NCBI RefSeq assembly: GCF_015355755.1
Contig: NZ_JACVEE010000001.1
Location: forward strand, 1,984,001-2,048,000
DNA length: 64,000 bases
From: Nocardia sp. XZ_19_385
GTDB taxonomy: Bacteria > Actinomycetota > Actinomycetes > Mycobacteriales > Mycobacteriaceae
Direction of reading: 5' to 3'
Position numbers and translations under genes: made by a program. Below, piece by piece: positions 43,314 to 52,134 of the stretch (position 1 is its first letter; each line of letters opens with the position of its first letter). A model generated the notes under the pieces. It searched no databases and was not told the DNA's origin. It saw only the letters and a program-made list of their open reading frames with translations.

Positions 43314-43745
43314 ATGGGAGGAGCGCCCTTCTCAGACCGGCTGGAGTACCTGTTCCGCACGATGCCCAACACCAACGGCAGGCGGTACACCGCCGACGAG
43401 ATCGCCCGCCGGGCAACCGAGCAGGGCCATCCGATCTCGGCCGTCTACGTGGCACAACTGCGTTCGGGCCTGAAGCAGAATCCGTCGCTGAAGCACGCCA
43501 CCGGGCTGGCCGCGGCCTTCGGCGTCGACATCCGGTTCTTCACCGACGACGAGGCCTGGCAGCGCGGTCGCCAGGAAATCGAGTACCTGCGGCTCAGTAC
43601 CGCGCCCGGCCTCGAAGCCATCGCGTTCCGCGCCATCGATCTGTCCCAGCAGTCGCTGGCCTCGCTGATCGACTACCTGAAGTTTCTGCGCGTCCAGGAG
43701 GGCCTCCCCGCCGATCCGCCGGATCTGCCCGAGTCCCAATCGTGA
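43314..43745 (+). CDS. EspR-like helix-turn-helix regulator
   Basis: A 143-aa regulator with the EspR layout: SDRLEYLFRTM near the N-terminus, HTH (YTADEIARRATEQGHPIS; YVAQLRSGLKQNPS), FFTDDEAW between domains and a C-terminal dimer region. EspR binds many chromosomal sites and controls ESX-1 genes in mycobacteria; orthology is not proven here. It follows the ImmA/IrrE and membrane-protein genes after 42 bp and may be the repressor cleaved by the peptidase. Confidence 0.85.
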   Translation: MGGAPFSDRLEYLFRTMPNTNGRRYTADEIARRATEQGHPISAVYVAQLRSGLKQNPSLKHATGLAAAFGVDIRFFTDDEAWQRGRQEIEYLRLSTAPGLEAIAFRAIDLSQQSLASLIDYLKFLRVQEGLPADPPDLPESQS

Positions 43746-44001
43746 ACTGCGCCGCCCGCTGCGCCAACTGAGCGCTCTCGGCGCCTTTTGTGGTGCGAGT
43801 CACACCCGACTCCGGGCTCGGAAAAATCCCGTCCTGAGCGGCCGTGCCAAGACTGTTTGATTTAGATCACAGTCCGTTTCGTCCGCTTATGAAACGTTAA
43901 GTTACTTTTCAGCAACAATCTCTTGGACACTTGACCATGGGTGCTCGGTCGAGGACCCGCGGGCTCGATGAGGGACCGCGCCACTGAGGGAAAGCAAATA
44001 A

Positions 44002-44724
44002 ATGAAGTTCAGCAAGATCGCCGCAACCTCGGCTCTGGTTATCGCGGCTCTCGGCATCGCTACCGGTACTTCGCACGCCGAGCCGGCTCCGATCCCGGCG
44101 CCGGTCCTCCCGTCGTTCCTCGACGGCGTGGACCAGGGCGTCAAGCAGGTGCTGCCCGGCATCAACTGGAAGACCTCCATCGAGGGTGACTCCGTCGTCG
44201 TCGAGACCGACAAAGGCTCGCTCACCACCGACAACGGCCAGTTCCAGGTGCACGACGAGACGGGCAACGTGGTCGTCGGCCTGCCGCTCGCCTACACCCT
44301 GAACGATCTCGAATACCCGATCAACGCCAGCGTCGACGGCCTGCGCGCCGTGCTGACCCCGGTGAAGGACGTCAACGCGGCGCACCCGTCCAGCCTGCGC
44401 CACGACGTCGTCAAGCAGGACGCCTTCGATGACGCCGTGTCCGCGGCGGCCACCCAGTTCGGCATCATCACCGCCATCGGCACCCTGGTCGGCACCATCG
44501 TCGGCGGCGGCGCGGGCTGCGCCATCGGCGGCGCGGGCGGCCTGATCCTGGGCCTGCCGGTCCTGGACCTGGGCGGCGCGACCGGTATCGCCGGCTGCCT
44601 CGCCGGTGCCGCTGTCGGCATCCCGCTCGGCGCTGCCGCCGGTCTGGTGCTGACCGGTGTGCCCGCGGCCATCGTGGTCGGCATCGGTTTCTACAACCGG
44701 ATCAACGCGCCCGAGAACCAGTAG
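44002..44724 (+). CDS. secreted protein with C-terminal glycine-zipper-like region
   Basis: A 240-aa exported protein; signal peptide ends near SHAEP. A Pro-rich stretch, then a beta-rich domain (IEGDSVVVETDKGSLTTDNGQFQVHDETG) ending by residue 150, then a hydrophobic Gly/Ala-rich tail (GTIVGGGAGCAIGGAGGLIL; GAAVGIPLGAAAGLVLTG). The tail has the spacing of membrane-inserting glycine zippers and resembles the protein at 23073-23768. A stable UACG-capped terminator follows, so it is a separately transcribed, possibly abundant product. Function unknown. Confidence 0.8.
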   Translation: MKFSKIAATSALVIAALGIATGTSHAEPAPIPAPVLPSFLDGVDQGVKQVLPGINWKTSIEGDSVVVETDKGSLTTDNGQFQVHDETGNVVVGLPLAYTLNDLEYPINASVDGLRAVLTPVKDVNAAHPSSLRHDVVKQDAFDDAVSAAATQFGIITAIGTLVGTIVGGGAGCAIGGAGGLILGLPVLDLGGATGIAGCLAGAAVGIPLGAAAGLVLTGVPAAIVVGIGFYNRINAPENQ

Positions 44725-44740
44725 TCACCGCTTCGATCTC

Positions 44741-44774
44741 GAGGGCCCGGTCCGCTACGGCGGACCGGGCCCTC
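44741..44774 (+). terminator. strong hairpin terminator with UACG tetraloop
   Basis: A 15-bp perfect GC-rich stem closes on C(UACG)G, one of the most stable RNA tetraloops. It starts 17 bp after the secreted protein stop. Confidence 0.8.
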
Positions 44775-44858
44775 GCCGCTTTCACGCCCTGAGCGAAATC
44801 GCTACGGGCAGGGGATAATTCGGCCGCAGAATAGCGTGAGCGATCGAAGGGTGCCCGG

Positions 44859-45974
44859 ATGGTTGAAGTACTGCTCACTCCGCCCGACGCGGACGAGGTG
44901 CGCACGCTGGCGCGCGGCGTGCTCGCCGCCGCGGCCGGCGAAGAAGGCCCGACGCCCCTGCAACAGCTACTGATTCCGTCGTTGTTCCTGTCGATGACCG
45001 GGCATGCGGTGGAACTGGAAGCCCTGACGCCGATCACGGCCGTGGAGTTCGCGGACAAGCTGGCGCGGCGCAACCGGATCTTCCGGGAACGGATCGTGCA
45101 AACCATGCTGCTGGCCGCGCTGGTAGTGCGGCCCCTGCCCGCCACGGTGGCGCAGCGGCTGCGCGAGTTCGCGGACGCGCTGGGCGTGGACGACGACATG
45201 ATCGCGGTCGCCCAGAAATACGCCGACGGGGCAGCGGATCTGGCGGCGGCCGACTTCGACCGCAACGGCTACCTCGGTGGCCTGCAGGCGGATCGGCTGA
45301 ACGCGCTGCACACCGCGGAGCTGGACAATTCCTGGGGCCAGGTCGCCGACGATCCGGCGCTGGCCGCCCGCTGGGCGCAGCTGTGGGACTTGCCGGTCGG
45401 CACGCTCGGGCGCGGTGTCGCGGACTTCTATCGCGATCGCGGATTCGTCACGCCCGGACTGCCTGGATCCGCGCCGCCCCTACTGGCACAACATGATTGG
45501 GTGCACGTGCTGGCGGGCTACGGCACCACGCTAGAGAACGAGATCGAGGTGTTCGCGTTCATGGCGCGCGCCAACGACGACCCGCGCGCCTTCAGCCTGC
45601 TCGCCATGGTCATCTCGCTGTTCGAAACCGGCTATTTGAAAGCCGGTGCGGGACTGTTCGAAGCCAACGCGGGCCATCTGCGCTCCAGCGGCATGGCGGT
45701 CCGGCTCGGTGACGCGATGCGCCGCGGTGCGCTGACCCAGGGCAGCCACGACTTCCTCGACCTCGACTGGTTCACCCTGGCCGATCGGCCGATCACGGTG
45801 GTGCGCAACGAGATCGGCCTCGCGCCGAAAGCCGGCTCGGCTGTCGCGGCCGGGTCGGTGAGCGCGTGGCAGCCGGGCGGGATCACACCGTTCCAGCTGC
45901 AGTCGGCCCGCAAAGCCGCGGCGTCCGAGGGGCGGCCGTTCGTTCCGTGGGAACCCGACCCGGCGCGCGAATGA
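44859..45974 (+). CDS. protein with TerB-like N-terminal and Coq4-motif C-terminal regions
   Basis: A 371-aa soluble protein. Residues about 10-130 are all-helical and resemble a TerB-type domain. Residues 212-228 carry HDWVH-x11-E exactly (H212, D213, H216, E228), the zinc-binding signature of the Coq4 family. In ubiquinone-making organisms Coq4 organises a quinone-biosynthesis complex; mycolata make menaquinone, so a different substrate is likely. No signal peptide or helix is present. Gene is single, after a terminator, ending 12 bp before the convergent nuclease-like gene. Confidence 0.78.
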   Translation: MVEVLLTPPDADEVRTLARGVLAAAAGEEGPTPLQQLLIPSLFLSMTGHAVELEALTPITAVEFADKLARRNRIFRERIVQTMLLAALVVRPLPATVAQRLREFADALGVDDDMIAVAQKYADGAADLAAADFDRNGYLGGLQADRLNALHTAELDNSWGQVADDPALAARWAQLWDLPVGTLGRGVADFYRDRGFVTPGLPGSAPPLLAQHDWVHVLAGYGTTLENEIEVFAFMARANDDPRAFSLLAMVISLFETGYLKAGAGLFEANAGHLRSSGMAVRLGDAMRRGALTQGSHDFLDLDWFTLADRPITVVRNEIGLAPKAGSAVAAGSVSAWQPGGITPFQLQSARKAAASEGRPFVPWEPDPARE

Positions 45975-45986
45975 GCGCCGGGCGGC

Positions 45987-46844
45987 TCAGTGCGTGATCG
46001 GGAGATCCCGGCGCGCCTGCTCGATGTCCTTGGCCCAGAACCACAACCGGTCCGGTGGCGGCACCTCGTGATAGCCGTGCAGGCCGACCTCGGTGAGATC
46101 CCGCAAGTCCACGCACACCCGCTGGAACGCCTCATCCATTGTCGCGGCGGCGTTCTCGAGGTTCGCGGCGCCGAGTTTGATCAGCGCCCGGTACTCGTAG
46201 GCCAGCAGTAGATCCGCGCCGCCGTGCGTCCAGGCGCCGGACTTGTTGTCCCAGGCCAGCTTTGCCGCGTCGAGCAGCATGTTCAGGTCGCTGGTGCGCG
46301 GGATCGAGGGGTAGATGATGAAGGTGGCGGCCCAGCCCGCGGCGACCAGCTCGAGGTTGAAGGTGCGGCGGCGCGGGTCGTCGCGCGGCGGCATCGGGTC
46401 GCTCGCGGATCCACTGAACCAGGGCGCGGTGTAGGCGAGCATCCGGCCTTTGCTCTCGATCAGCTCCCCGGTCGCGATGACCGCCATCTTGCGCCGACTC
46501 CCGTCGGGCCGGGTGAGCCGGGTATCGACCATCTGCTTGTGCACCTCGGCCGCGGCCTTCCCCGCGGCCAGGTGGCGCTGTGCGGCGTCGGGCGTGATCC
46601 GGGCGACCAGGTAGTCGCGGAGCTCCTTGGGCAGCGCGTCGAACGTGCCGTCCGTCAGCCGCGTCTTCGCCCGTTCGAGCGCGGCCTGGGCGGTCGGCGG
46701 GCTACCGCCGAACTGCGACTCGGGCGTATCGATCGAGACCATGCGCACGGCCATCTCGATATTCGGAGTATCACCATCGGTCGTGCTGACGAACCGATGA
46801 TCGTTAGCGGGACGGCTGACACCGACGAAACCGAGCTCGACCAT
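45987..46844 (-). CDS. thermonuclease-like (SNase-fold) protein
   Basis: A 285-aa protein with SNase-like features: TTDGDTPNIEMAVRMVSIDTPES near residue 20, RMLAYTAPW and NLELVAAGWAATFI later. In true SNases the first motif is followed by RLxGIDAPE and an Arg/Glu catalytic set, which are only partly present, so activity is uncertain. A long all-alpha C-terminal region (about 190-285) is not seen in simple thermonucleases. No signal peptide. Function uncertain. Confidence 0.75.
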   Translation of the reverse strand: MVELGFVGVSRPANDHRFVSTTDGDTPNIEMAVRMVSIDTPESQFGGSPPTAQAALERAKTRLTDGTFDALPKELRDYLVARITPDAAQRHLAAGKAAAEVHKQMVDTRLTRPDGSRRKMAVIATGELIESKGRMLAYTAPWFSGSASDPMPPRDDPRRRTFNLELVAAGWAATFIIYPSIPRTSDLNMLLDAAKLAWDNKSGAWTHGGADLLLAYEYRALIKLGAANLENAAATMDEAFQRVCVDLRDLTEVGLHGYHEVPPPDRLWFWAKDIEQARRDLPITH

Positions 46845-46919
46845 GACATCACTCCAGGTAATAGGCAGATCCCTACTCGATTATCGCCAGCGACAGCTCG
46901 GATGTAACTCCCCAGATTC

Positions 46920-48356
46920 TCAGCGGGCGATCCGCTGGGTGAAGGTCCCGTGGAAACCCCACGGGATGTGATGGCCGAGCCACGCCGTGGCCAGCGGGCC
47001 GCGCTCCAAATCGCGGGCGTCGAGCAGGACCAGCTGTGAACGATGTTCGGCGAGTTGATGATTGAGGAACAGCAACCAGCCGTCGTCCTCCTCGGCATCA
47101 GGGGTGCGCGGTACGAACAGGGGTTCGCCCACACTGCTGAGCGCGAACTCGCAGCGCGTCTCCATACCCGAGCGCTGGTCGACTTTGACGATCGAGTCGT
47201 AGACCCGGGCGTCCGCGCTCTTGCCCGCGAGATAGCTGTACCGGTGCCGGCGCGTGCTCTGCCGCCAGTCGTACTGCGGGAATTCCACCGACCGCCCGGA
47301 GAGCTCGCGTTCGATCACCGTGCCGCCCCGGGTGATCCGGTACTGCATCAGGCGCGAGTCCGGGAACCGCGGAACTTGCGCGAGACCGCTGTTGATCGAG
47401 TTGGTCGCCCCGCGGACCTCGTCCCAAGGGGTGTCGAAGCGCACCAATTCGACGACGACATCCGCGCCGTCGTCGTAGGCGTTGGTCAGATGGAAGTGCA
47501 GCAGTGCCTCGTGCTCGACGATGCGCGGACGACCGCCGGCCTTGGGCACCAACAGGAATCTGGTGCCCTTGGCCCGGTCGAAGCGCAGCGAGTCGATGAA
47601 GGAATGGCTGGCCAGCGCGATCTTGGGCAGGTCCGGTAGCAGCGGGTCGAGTACGAAGACCAGGTATTTCCCGGTCAGCGCGAAGTCGTGATTCCACACC
47701 AGGTCCAGCATCGGCACCGTCGCGAGCAAATGCAGCCGGCCGGAGCGGTCTACCCGGTAGGTGCGAATCCGGGGCGTGGGCAGCAGGTCGAGTCCGAAGT
47801 TGTACATATCGCCGGTGACCGGATCCCATTTCGGGTGCGCGGAGAACGCGCCGAGGAATCCGAGCTTGCCGTCGAAATCCAAGGGGCCCAGCGTATCCAG
47901 CGAATCGGGGTCGATCCGATGCGGGTTGCCCAGCTCCCACAGCGCCAGCAGCCCGCCGTCATAGTTGACGATATTGGTGTTGGCCAGGTTGGCGGGCAAC
48001 CGGCCGATATTGGCCAGCGGACCGCCGGGGATCTGGGTGCCGACGCCGCGATACCGGATCCGATCCGAGCGCCGGCCGTGCTCGAAGTGCCGGGTGCGGA
48101 CGTATCGGTTGCGGTAGCGCACCGAGGAGCCGTCGAGCACGAACTGCGAAACCATGCCGTCGCCGTCGAAGAGACTGTGCAGCAACGTGTTCCCGACCCG
48201 ATGCTTGCCGGGCCCGATCCGGTACAGCGTGCCGGTCAAATCCTTGGGCAGCGTCCCGTCGATCTGCTCGACGCGATAGGCACGCTCATCCAGCAGCGGT
48301 TCGTACACGCGGTGATGCAGGTCCGCTTCGGGCGCCCTGACCTCGTCGATCGACAT
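46920..48356 (-). CDS. carotenoid oxygenase family protein
   Basis: A 478-aa iron-dependent dioxygenase from ATG 48356, six bases after AAAGGAG. The four iron-binding His regions are visible: FSAHPKWDP, VWNHDFALTG, LLHFHLTNAYDDG and HIPWGFHGTF near the C-terminus. It should cleave a carotenoid, retinoid or stilbene double bond; substrate not deducible. The N-terminal RIGPGKHRVG and HSLFDGDGMVSQF are family standards. Divergent from a TetR regulator, with an operator between. Confidence 0.92.
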   Translation of the reverse strand: MSIDEVRAPEADLHHRVYEPLLDERAYRVEQIDGTLPKDLTGTLYRIGPGKHRVGNTLLHSLFDGDGMVSQFVLDGSSVRYRNRYVRTRHFEHGRRSDRIRYRGVGTQIPGGPLANIGRLPANLANTNIVNYDGGLLALWELGNPHRIDPDSLDTLGPLDFDGKLGFLGAFSAHPKWDPVTGDMYNFGLDLLPTPRIRTYRVDRSGRLHLLATVPMLDLVWNHDFALTGKYLVFVLDPLLPDLPKIALASHSFIDSLRFDRAKGTRFLLVPKAGGRPRIVEHEALLHFHLTNAYDDGADVVVELVRFDTPWDEVRGATNSINSGLAQVPRFPDSRLMQYRITRGGTVIERELSGRSVEFPQYDWRQSTRRHRYSYLAGKSADARVYDSIVKVDQRSGMETRCEFALSSVGEPLFVPRTPDAEEDDGWLLFLNHQLAEHRSQLVLLDARDLERGPLATAWLGHHIPWGFHGTFTQRIAR

Positions 48357-48382
48357 GGGTTCTCCTTTGAACCGAACAATCT

Positions 48383-48398
48383 GATGACGTTCGTCATC
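48383..48398. promoter_or_regulatory. palindromic operator between carotenoid oxygenase and tetR genes
   Basis: GATGACGTTCGTCATC: 7-bp arms with a 2-bp centre, placed midway in the 66-bp divergent promoter. It probably binds the adjacent TetR protein, which would then control both genes. Confidence 0.75.
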
Positions 48399-48422
48399 CA
48401 ATTTACGGAGGGGCCTAGAGTG

Positions 48423-49058
48423 ATGTCAATGACGAGGCCTGAGGTGATGCGCCCCTACGGCGGGGTCAGCGCCGAGGCCCGGCGGGCCGAACGCCGGGCC
48501 CGGCTGCTGGCGGCCGGGCGCAAGGCGTGGGCCGAGTCCGGGCCGGCCGGGGTGAAAGTGCGTGGCATCTGCGCTCTCTCGGGCCTGACCGACCGCTACT
48601 TCTACGAGCAGTTCGCCAACCGCGACGCACTCCTGCTCGCCGTCGCCGACGACGTGCGCGACCAACTGCTCACCGCGATGGTCCAGGCCGGGCTCGGCGC
48701 CGAAGGCGGCGCCGCCGAGAAACTCCAGGCCGCCCTCCAGGCCTTCCTGGACACCGCCGCCGAAGACCCGCAGATCATGCGCATCGTCACCAGCGACACC
48801 GCCGGTGTTCCCGGGCTGGCCGAACGCCGCCATGACGTCCTGGCCATGATCGCCGACCTCGTCGTCCAGCACGCCCCCGAAGTTCTCGGCGCCCACGACG
48901 CCACCCAACTCCGCCGCGCGGCCATGTTCATCACCGGCGGCGTCAACCAGCTCATCGAAGGCTGGCTCGACGGCGCCATCACCCTGTCCACCGCCGAACT
49001 CGCCGCCGAATGCACCCGCCTGTGCCTGCGCGTACTGCAATCCGGGCCGCTTACCTGA
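48423..49058 (+). CDS. TetR/AcrR-family transcriptional regulator
   Basis: A 211-aa repressor. HTH: VKVRGICALSGLTDRYFYEQF near residues 40-60, typical of TetR, followed by a helical ligand-binding domain. ATG 48423 is used; ATG 48429 is in frame two codons later. It is divergent from the carotenoid oxygenase gene and separated by the operator palindrome, indicating local control of that gene and itself. Ligand may be a carotenoid-derived or other hydrophobic molecule. Confidence 0.92.
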   Translation: MSMTRPEVMRPYGGVSAEARRAERRARLLAAGRKAWAESGPAGVKVRGICALSGLTDRYFYEQFANRDALLLAVADDVRDQLLTAMVQAGLGAEGGAAEKLQAALQAFLDTAAEDPQIMRIVTSDTAGVPGLAERRHDVLAMIADLVVQHAPEVLGAHDATQLRRAAMFITGGVNQLIEGWLDGAITLSTAELAAECTRLCLRVLQSGPLT

Positions 49059-49072
49059 GCACCGCTGGCACG

Positions 49073-49663
49073 ATGGACGGCGTGTCGTCCGCTTCGCAAG
49101 CCCTGCATCCCACGTATCCGATCCGAACCAAGCGACTGTTGTTGCGTCCGCTGACAATTGCGGACGTGGAAGCCCTGTACGCGTATCGCAGTGTGCCCGA
49201 CGTCTGCCGGTACGTACCGTTCGAGCCGATGACGCGGGAGGCCATCGCGGAGCGGCTCGAAACGCAGTGGGCGAATCCCGGGCTCACCGATGAAGGTCAG
49301 GCACTCACCCTCGGCATCGAGGTCGCCGAAACCGGCGCCCTGATCGGCGATGTGATCCTGTTCTGGCACAGCCGAATTCATGCCGGCGGCGAGATCGGCT
49401 ATGTGCTGAATCCCGACGCCGGCGGGCACGGCTACGCCACCGAGGCGGCGCAGGCCATGCTGCGCCTCGGGTTCGAAGACCTCGGCCTGCATCGCATCAT
49501 CGCGCGACTCGACGAACGCAACACCGCCTCCGCCAAGGTGGCGCGGCGGTTGGGGATGCGGCAGGAAGCCCGGTTGGTGCACAACGAGATCTTCAAAGGC
49601 GAATGGTCCACAGAACTGGATTTCGCGATGCTCAGCGACGAATGGGCGAGCGCCGAACGATAG
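49073..49663 (+). CDS. GNAT-family N-acetyltransferase
   Basis: A 196-aa RimJ/RimL-type acetyltransferase. LHPTYPIRTKRLLLRPLTIADVEAL opens the fold; GEIGYVLNPDAGGHGYATEAAQAML is the acetyl-CoA-binding segment, and LDERNTASAKVARRLGMRQE the conserved C-terminal helix. ATG 49073 is used; GTG 49082 is an alternative. Substrate unknown; family members acetylate ribosomal proteins, antibiotics or small amines. It starts 14 bp after tetR and may share its transcript. Confidence 0.9.
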   Translation: MDGVSSASQALHPTYPIRTKRLLLRPLTIADVEALYAYRSVPDVCRYVPFEPMTREAIAERLETQWANPGLTDEGQALTLGIEVAETGALIGDVILFWHSRIHAGGEIGYVLNPDAGGHGYATEAAQAMLRLGFEDLGLHRIIARLDERNTASAKVARRLGMRQEARLVHNEIFKGEWSTELDFAMLSDEWASAER

Positions 49664-49669
49664 TCAGCG

Positions 49670-50023
49670 CTACGCCGGATTCGGGGTGGCTGCCGGATAG
49701 GCCGCCACGAACGCCGTATCCACACCCAGTGCGCCGAGGCTCGACGCACCGCCGGGATCGCCGAGCGCCCCTTCGCGCCCTGGTAGCACCTCGTCGAAGA
49801 AGCGCGCGTTCTCGGTCACGAAGATTTCCTCGCCCGCGGGCATATCGTCCTCGTAGTAGATGGCCTCCACCGGGCAGGCCGGTTCACACGCCGAGCAGTC
49901 GGTGCATTCCGCCGGGTTGATGTAGGCCATGCGGTCGCCGACGTAGATGCAGTCGAGCGGGCACTCCTCGATGCAGGCGCGGTCCAGGACGTCGACGCAG
50001 GCCGCTCCGATGACGAAAGTCAT
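49670..50023 (-). CDS. FdxA-like 7Fe ferredoxin
   Basis: A 117-aa ferredoxin from ATG 50023 (MTFVIG). Cysteines are arranged as C-x7-C-x3-C-P (CVDVLDRACIEECP) and C-x2-C-x2-C-x3-CP (CTDCSACEPACP), the pattern of mycobacterial [3Fe-4S][4Fe-4S] ferredoxins that serve cytochrome P450s and other oxidoreductases. No partner P450 or reductase is nearby. The C-terminal extension is Ala/Gly-rich. Divergent from the LysR gene. Confidence 0.92.
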   Translation of the reverse strand: MTFVIGAACVDVLDRACIEECPLDCIYVGDRMAYINPAECTDCSACEPACPVEAIYYEDDMPAGEEIFVTENARFFDEVLPGREGALGDPGGASSLGALGVDTAFVAAYPAATPNPA

Positions 50024-50154
50024 GATGTCTCCTCGGTTTTCGCTGCCCGCAGGGGCACGGTTCAACGATCACCGCTGGTCCCGGCGTCCGGTAGACACCA
50101 AATGCCGACCACCTCATCAGGCCGCCTTATGGGTGCATGGCGCATAATCCCTGC

Positions 50155-51078
50155 ATGACGCTTCCACCGGGCACACCCGACCTGGAGGTGCTCGATCTGC
50201 TCGTCTCGGTCGCCGAGCTGGGCAGTCTCGGCGCCGCCGCCCGCCGGCACGGCATCACCCAACCGGCCGCCAGCATGCGCATCGCCGCGCTGGAACGGCG
50301 GCTACAGCTGCGGTTGCTGGACCGCGGGCCCACCGGCTCCGTCCTCACCGAGCCAGGACGCGCCGTCGTCGACCACGCCCGCCCGGTGCTCGCGGCGGCG
50401 CGCACGTTCACCGACTACCTCACCACCCTGCGCGCCGCCGACCGGCCGAAACTGCGCATCGCGGCCTCGAAAACCATTGCCGACCACCGGATGCCGCACT
50501 GGCTGGCGGCCTTGCGCGCGGCCCGGCCCGAGGTGACGGTGGCGCTCGAGGTGGGCAACTCCCGCCAGGTCGAAGCCTGGGTGCAGCAGGCGCAGGCCGA
50601 TGTCGGGTTCGTCGAAGGACCCCATGCCCCAGCCGAACTCGCCAGCCGCGTGCTCGGCGCCGACGACCTGGTGGTCGTGGTCGGACGCAGTCATCCGTGG
50701 TCGCGCCGTCGCAAACCGCTGACCGTGCGCGAACTGGCGGGCACCGCCCTGCTGTGGCGCGAGCCCGGTTCGGGCACTCGGGACACCATCTGGGAGCTGC
50801 TCGCGGCCGAATCCGAACCTCGCTCCCCCGCAGCCGAATTGGGTTCGACCGCGGCGATCCTGACAACGGCGCGCACCGGCACAGCACCCGCCGTCCTCAG
50901 CCGGCTCGTCGCCGGGGCCGCCCTGGCCGCCGGCGAGCTGATCGAAATCCCGCTCGCCGACGCGGTTCTCACCCGCAAGTTCCGTGCTGTCTGGCGCCGC
51001 CAGTCCCCGCCCGCCGACCCCGGTGACCTGCTCATCCGTTACGCGGAACGATTCGAACAGAAGCGCGGCCCGGGGTAA
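50155..51078 (+). CDS. LysR-family transcriptional regulator
   Basis: A 307-aa LysR protein. HTH: ELGSLGAAARRHGITQPAAS near residues 20-40, and the substrate-binding fold follows (LRIAASKTIADHR; ADVGFVEGP). ATG 50155 is preferred; CATAAT lies 6 bp upstream, consistent with a leaderless message. The first 20 residues are lower complexity. It is divergent from the ferredoxin gene, which it may regulate, though LysR targets cannot be read from this region. Confidence 0.88.
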   Translation: MTLPPGTPDLEVLDLLVSVAELGSLGAAARRHGITQPAASMRIAALERRLQLRLLDRGPTGSVLTEPGRAVVDHARPVLAAARTFTDYLTTLRAADRPKLRIAASKTIADHRMPHWLAALRAARPEVTVALEVGNSRQVEAWVQQAQADVGFVEGPHAPAELASRVLGADDLVVVVGRSHPWSRRRKPLTVRELAGTALLWREPGSGTRDTIWELLAAESEPRSPAAELGSTAAILTTARTGTAPAVLSRLVAGAALAAGELIEIPLADAVLTRKFRAVWRRQSPPADPGDLLIRYAERFEQKRGPG

Positions 51079-51120
51079 CTCGGCCGTGCACGCCGGTGCC
51101 GTGCGGACTACGGTGGCCGG

Positions 51121-52125
51121 GTGGTGGATTTGCGCGACTCCGGCGAACCGGACGACTGGCCCTCGGTCCGTCCCCGACTGCGCCCGGTCCTGCGACCGGT
51201 CACCTACGGGATCGACCAGCTCGCGGATTCGCGCCCGCTCGCCCGACCGGCCTTCCCGTTCGTCAACGAGCTTGTCGCGGTGGACAAACCGGAATCCCGC
51301 GCCATCATCTCCGCCGCTTCCCTCGAGCGGTGGGGCGTCTCGGCCGACGAGGCCTTCGCCGCGGCCCGGGAGAACCTCGCCGCCATGGTCCACCCGCACG
51401 ACAGCGACGGCAACGCCATCCTCCGCTACGTCGACGACGGCAACGCCTACTTCGCCTCCTGGCCACTGGTTCCCGGCTGGCTCGCCTCCTTCCGCGCCCG
51501 CTACGGTCACCGCCGCCCGGTCGCGTTCATGCCCGACATCGACACCCTGATCGTGGTCCCCGACGTCCCGCAACTGCTGGGCCGCATGTACGAAATGGCC
51601 GAGGAGCAATACCGCCAATCGCCCCGTTCCCTCTCTCCACAGGGCTACACCCTCGACGCCGACGACAATGTGATCCCCTTCGACCACGCCGGGCCGCACG
51701 AGCAACTTCCCGCCGCCCGCCGCGCCCGCGCCGGCCTAGCCACCGCCGAGTATGGAACCCAAACCCGTTGGCTCAGTGCAACTCTCGAAGATCACTACGA
51801 AATCCCCGGCTACGACCTGGAACCCGCCTACATAGCCGCGCTGAATTTCGCCGACCTCGCCGACGGTCCGTGCACCGTCACCGCCTGGGGCGAGGACGTC
51901 GAATACCTGCTACCCCACTCCGACTACATCGCTTTCTGCCGCAACACCGAATCCGGCGACATAGAGCACCTTTTCGACGTCCCCTTCGCCACCGCCGCCG
52001 AAATCACCGGCCTCACCCCGATCCCCGGCCTGGACCCACCCCGCTACGAAATCCGCAGCTGGCCCACCCCGGAAACCCTCGCCCGCCTCGAACAATCCGC
52101 CGTCATCCTGCAGCCCGCAGGCTGA
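51121..52125 (+). CDS. DUF1444-like hypothetical protein
   Basis: A 334-aa soluble protein. FPFVNELVAVDKPESRAIISAASLERWGVSADEAF resembles YtpQ/DUF1444 proteins, followed by ALARENL-like AARENLAAMV and a C-terminal LEPAYIAALNFADLADGP. No catalytic motif is identified. It is Pro/Arg-rich in places, normal for this genome. GTG start at 51121. Transcribed toward the convergent DUF1801 gene. Function unknown. Confidence 0.7.
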   Translation: MVDLRDSGEPDDWPSVRPRLRPVLRPVTYGIDQLADSRPLARPAFPFVNELVAVDKPESRAIISAASLERWGVSADEAFAAARENLAAMVHPHDSDGNAILRYVDDGNAYFASWPLVPGWLASFRARYGHRRPVAFMPDIDTLIVVPDVPQLLGRMYEMAEEQYRQSPRSLSPQGYTLDADDNVIPFDHAGPHEQLPAARRARAGLATAEYGTQTRWLSATLEDHYEIPGYDLEPAYIAALNFADLADGPCTVTAWGEDVEYLLPHSDYIAFCRNTESGDIEHLFDVPFATAAEITGLTPIPGLDPPRYEIRSWPTPETLARLEQSAVILQPAG

Positions 52126-52134
52126 GAGTTCCGC

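Noticed and set aside
44859..45974. Calling the gene a ubiquinone biosynthesis Coq4 protein
   Set aside because: Mycolata use menaquinone, and only the metal motif is recognised.
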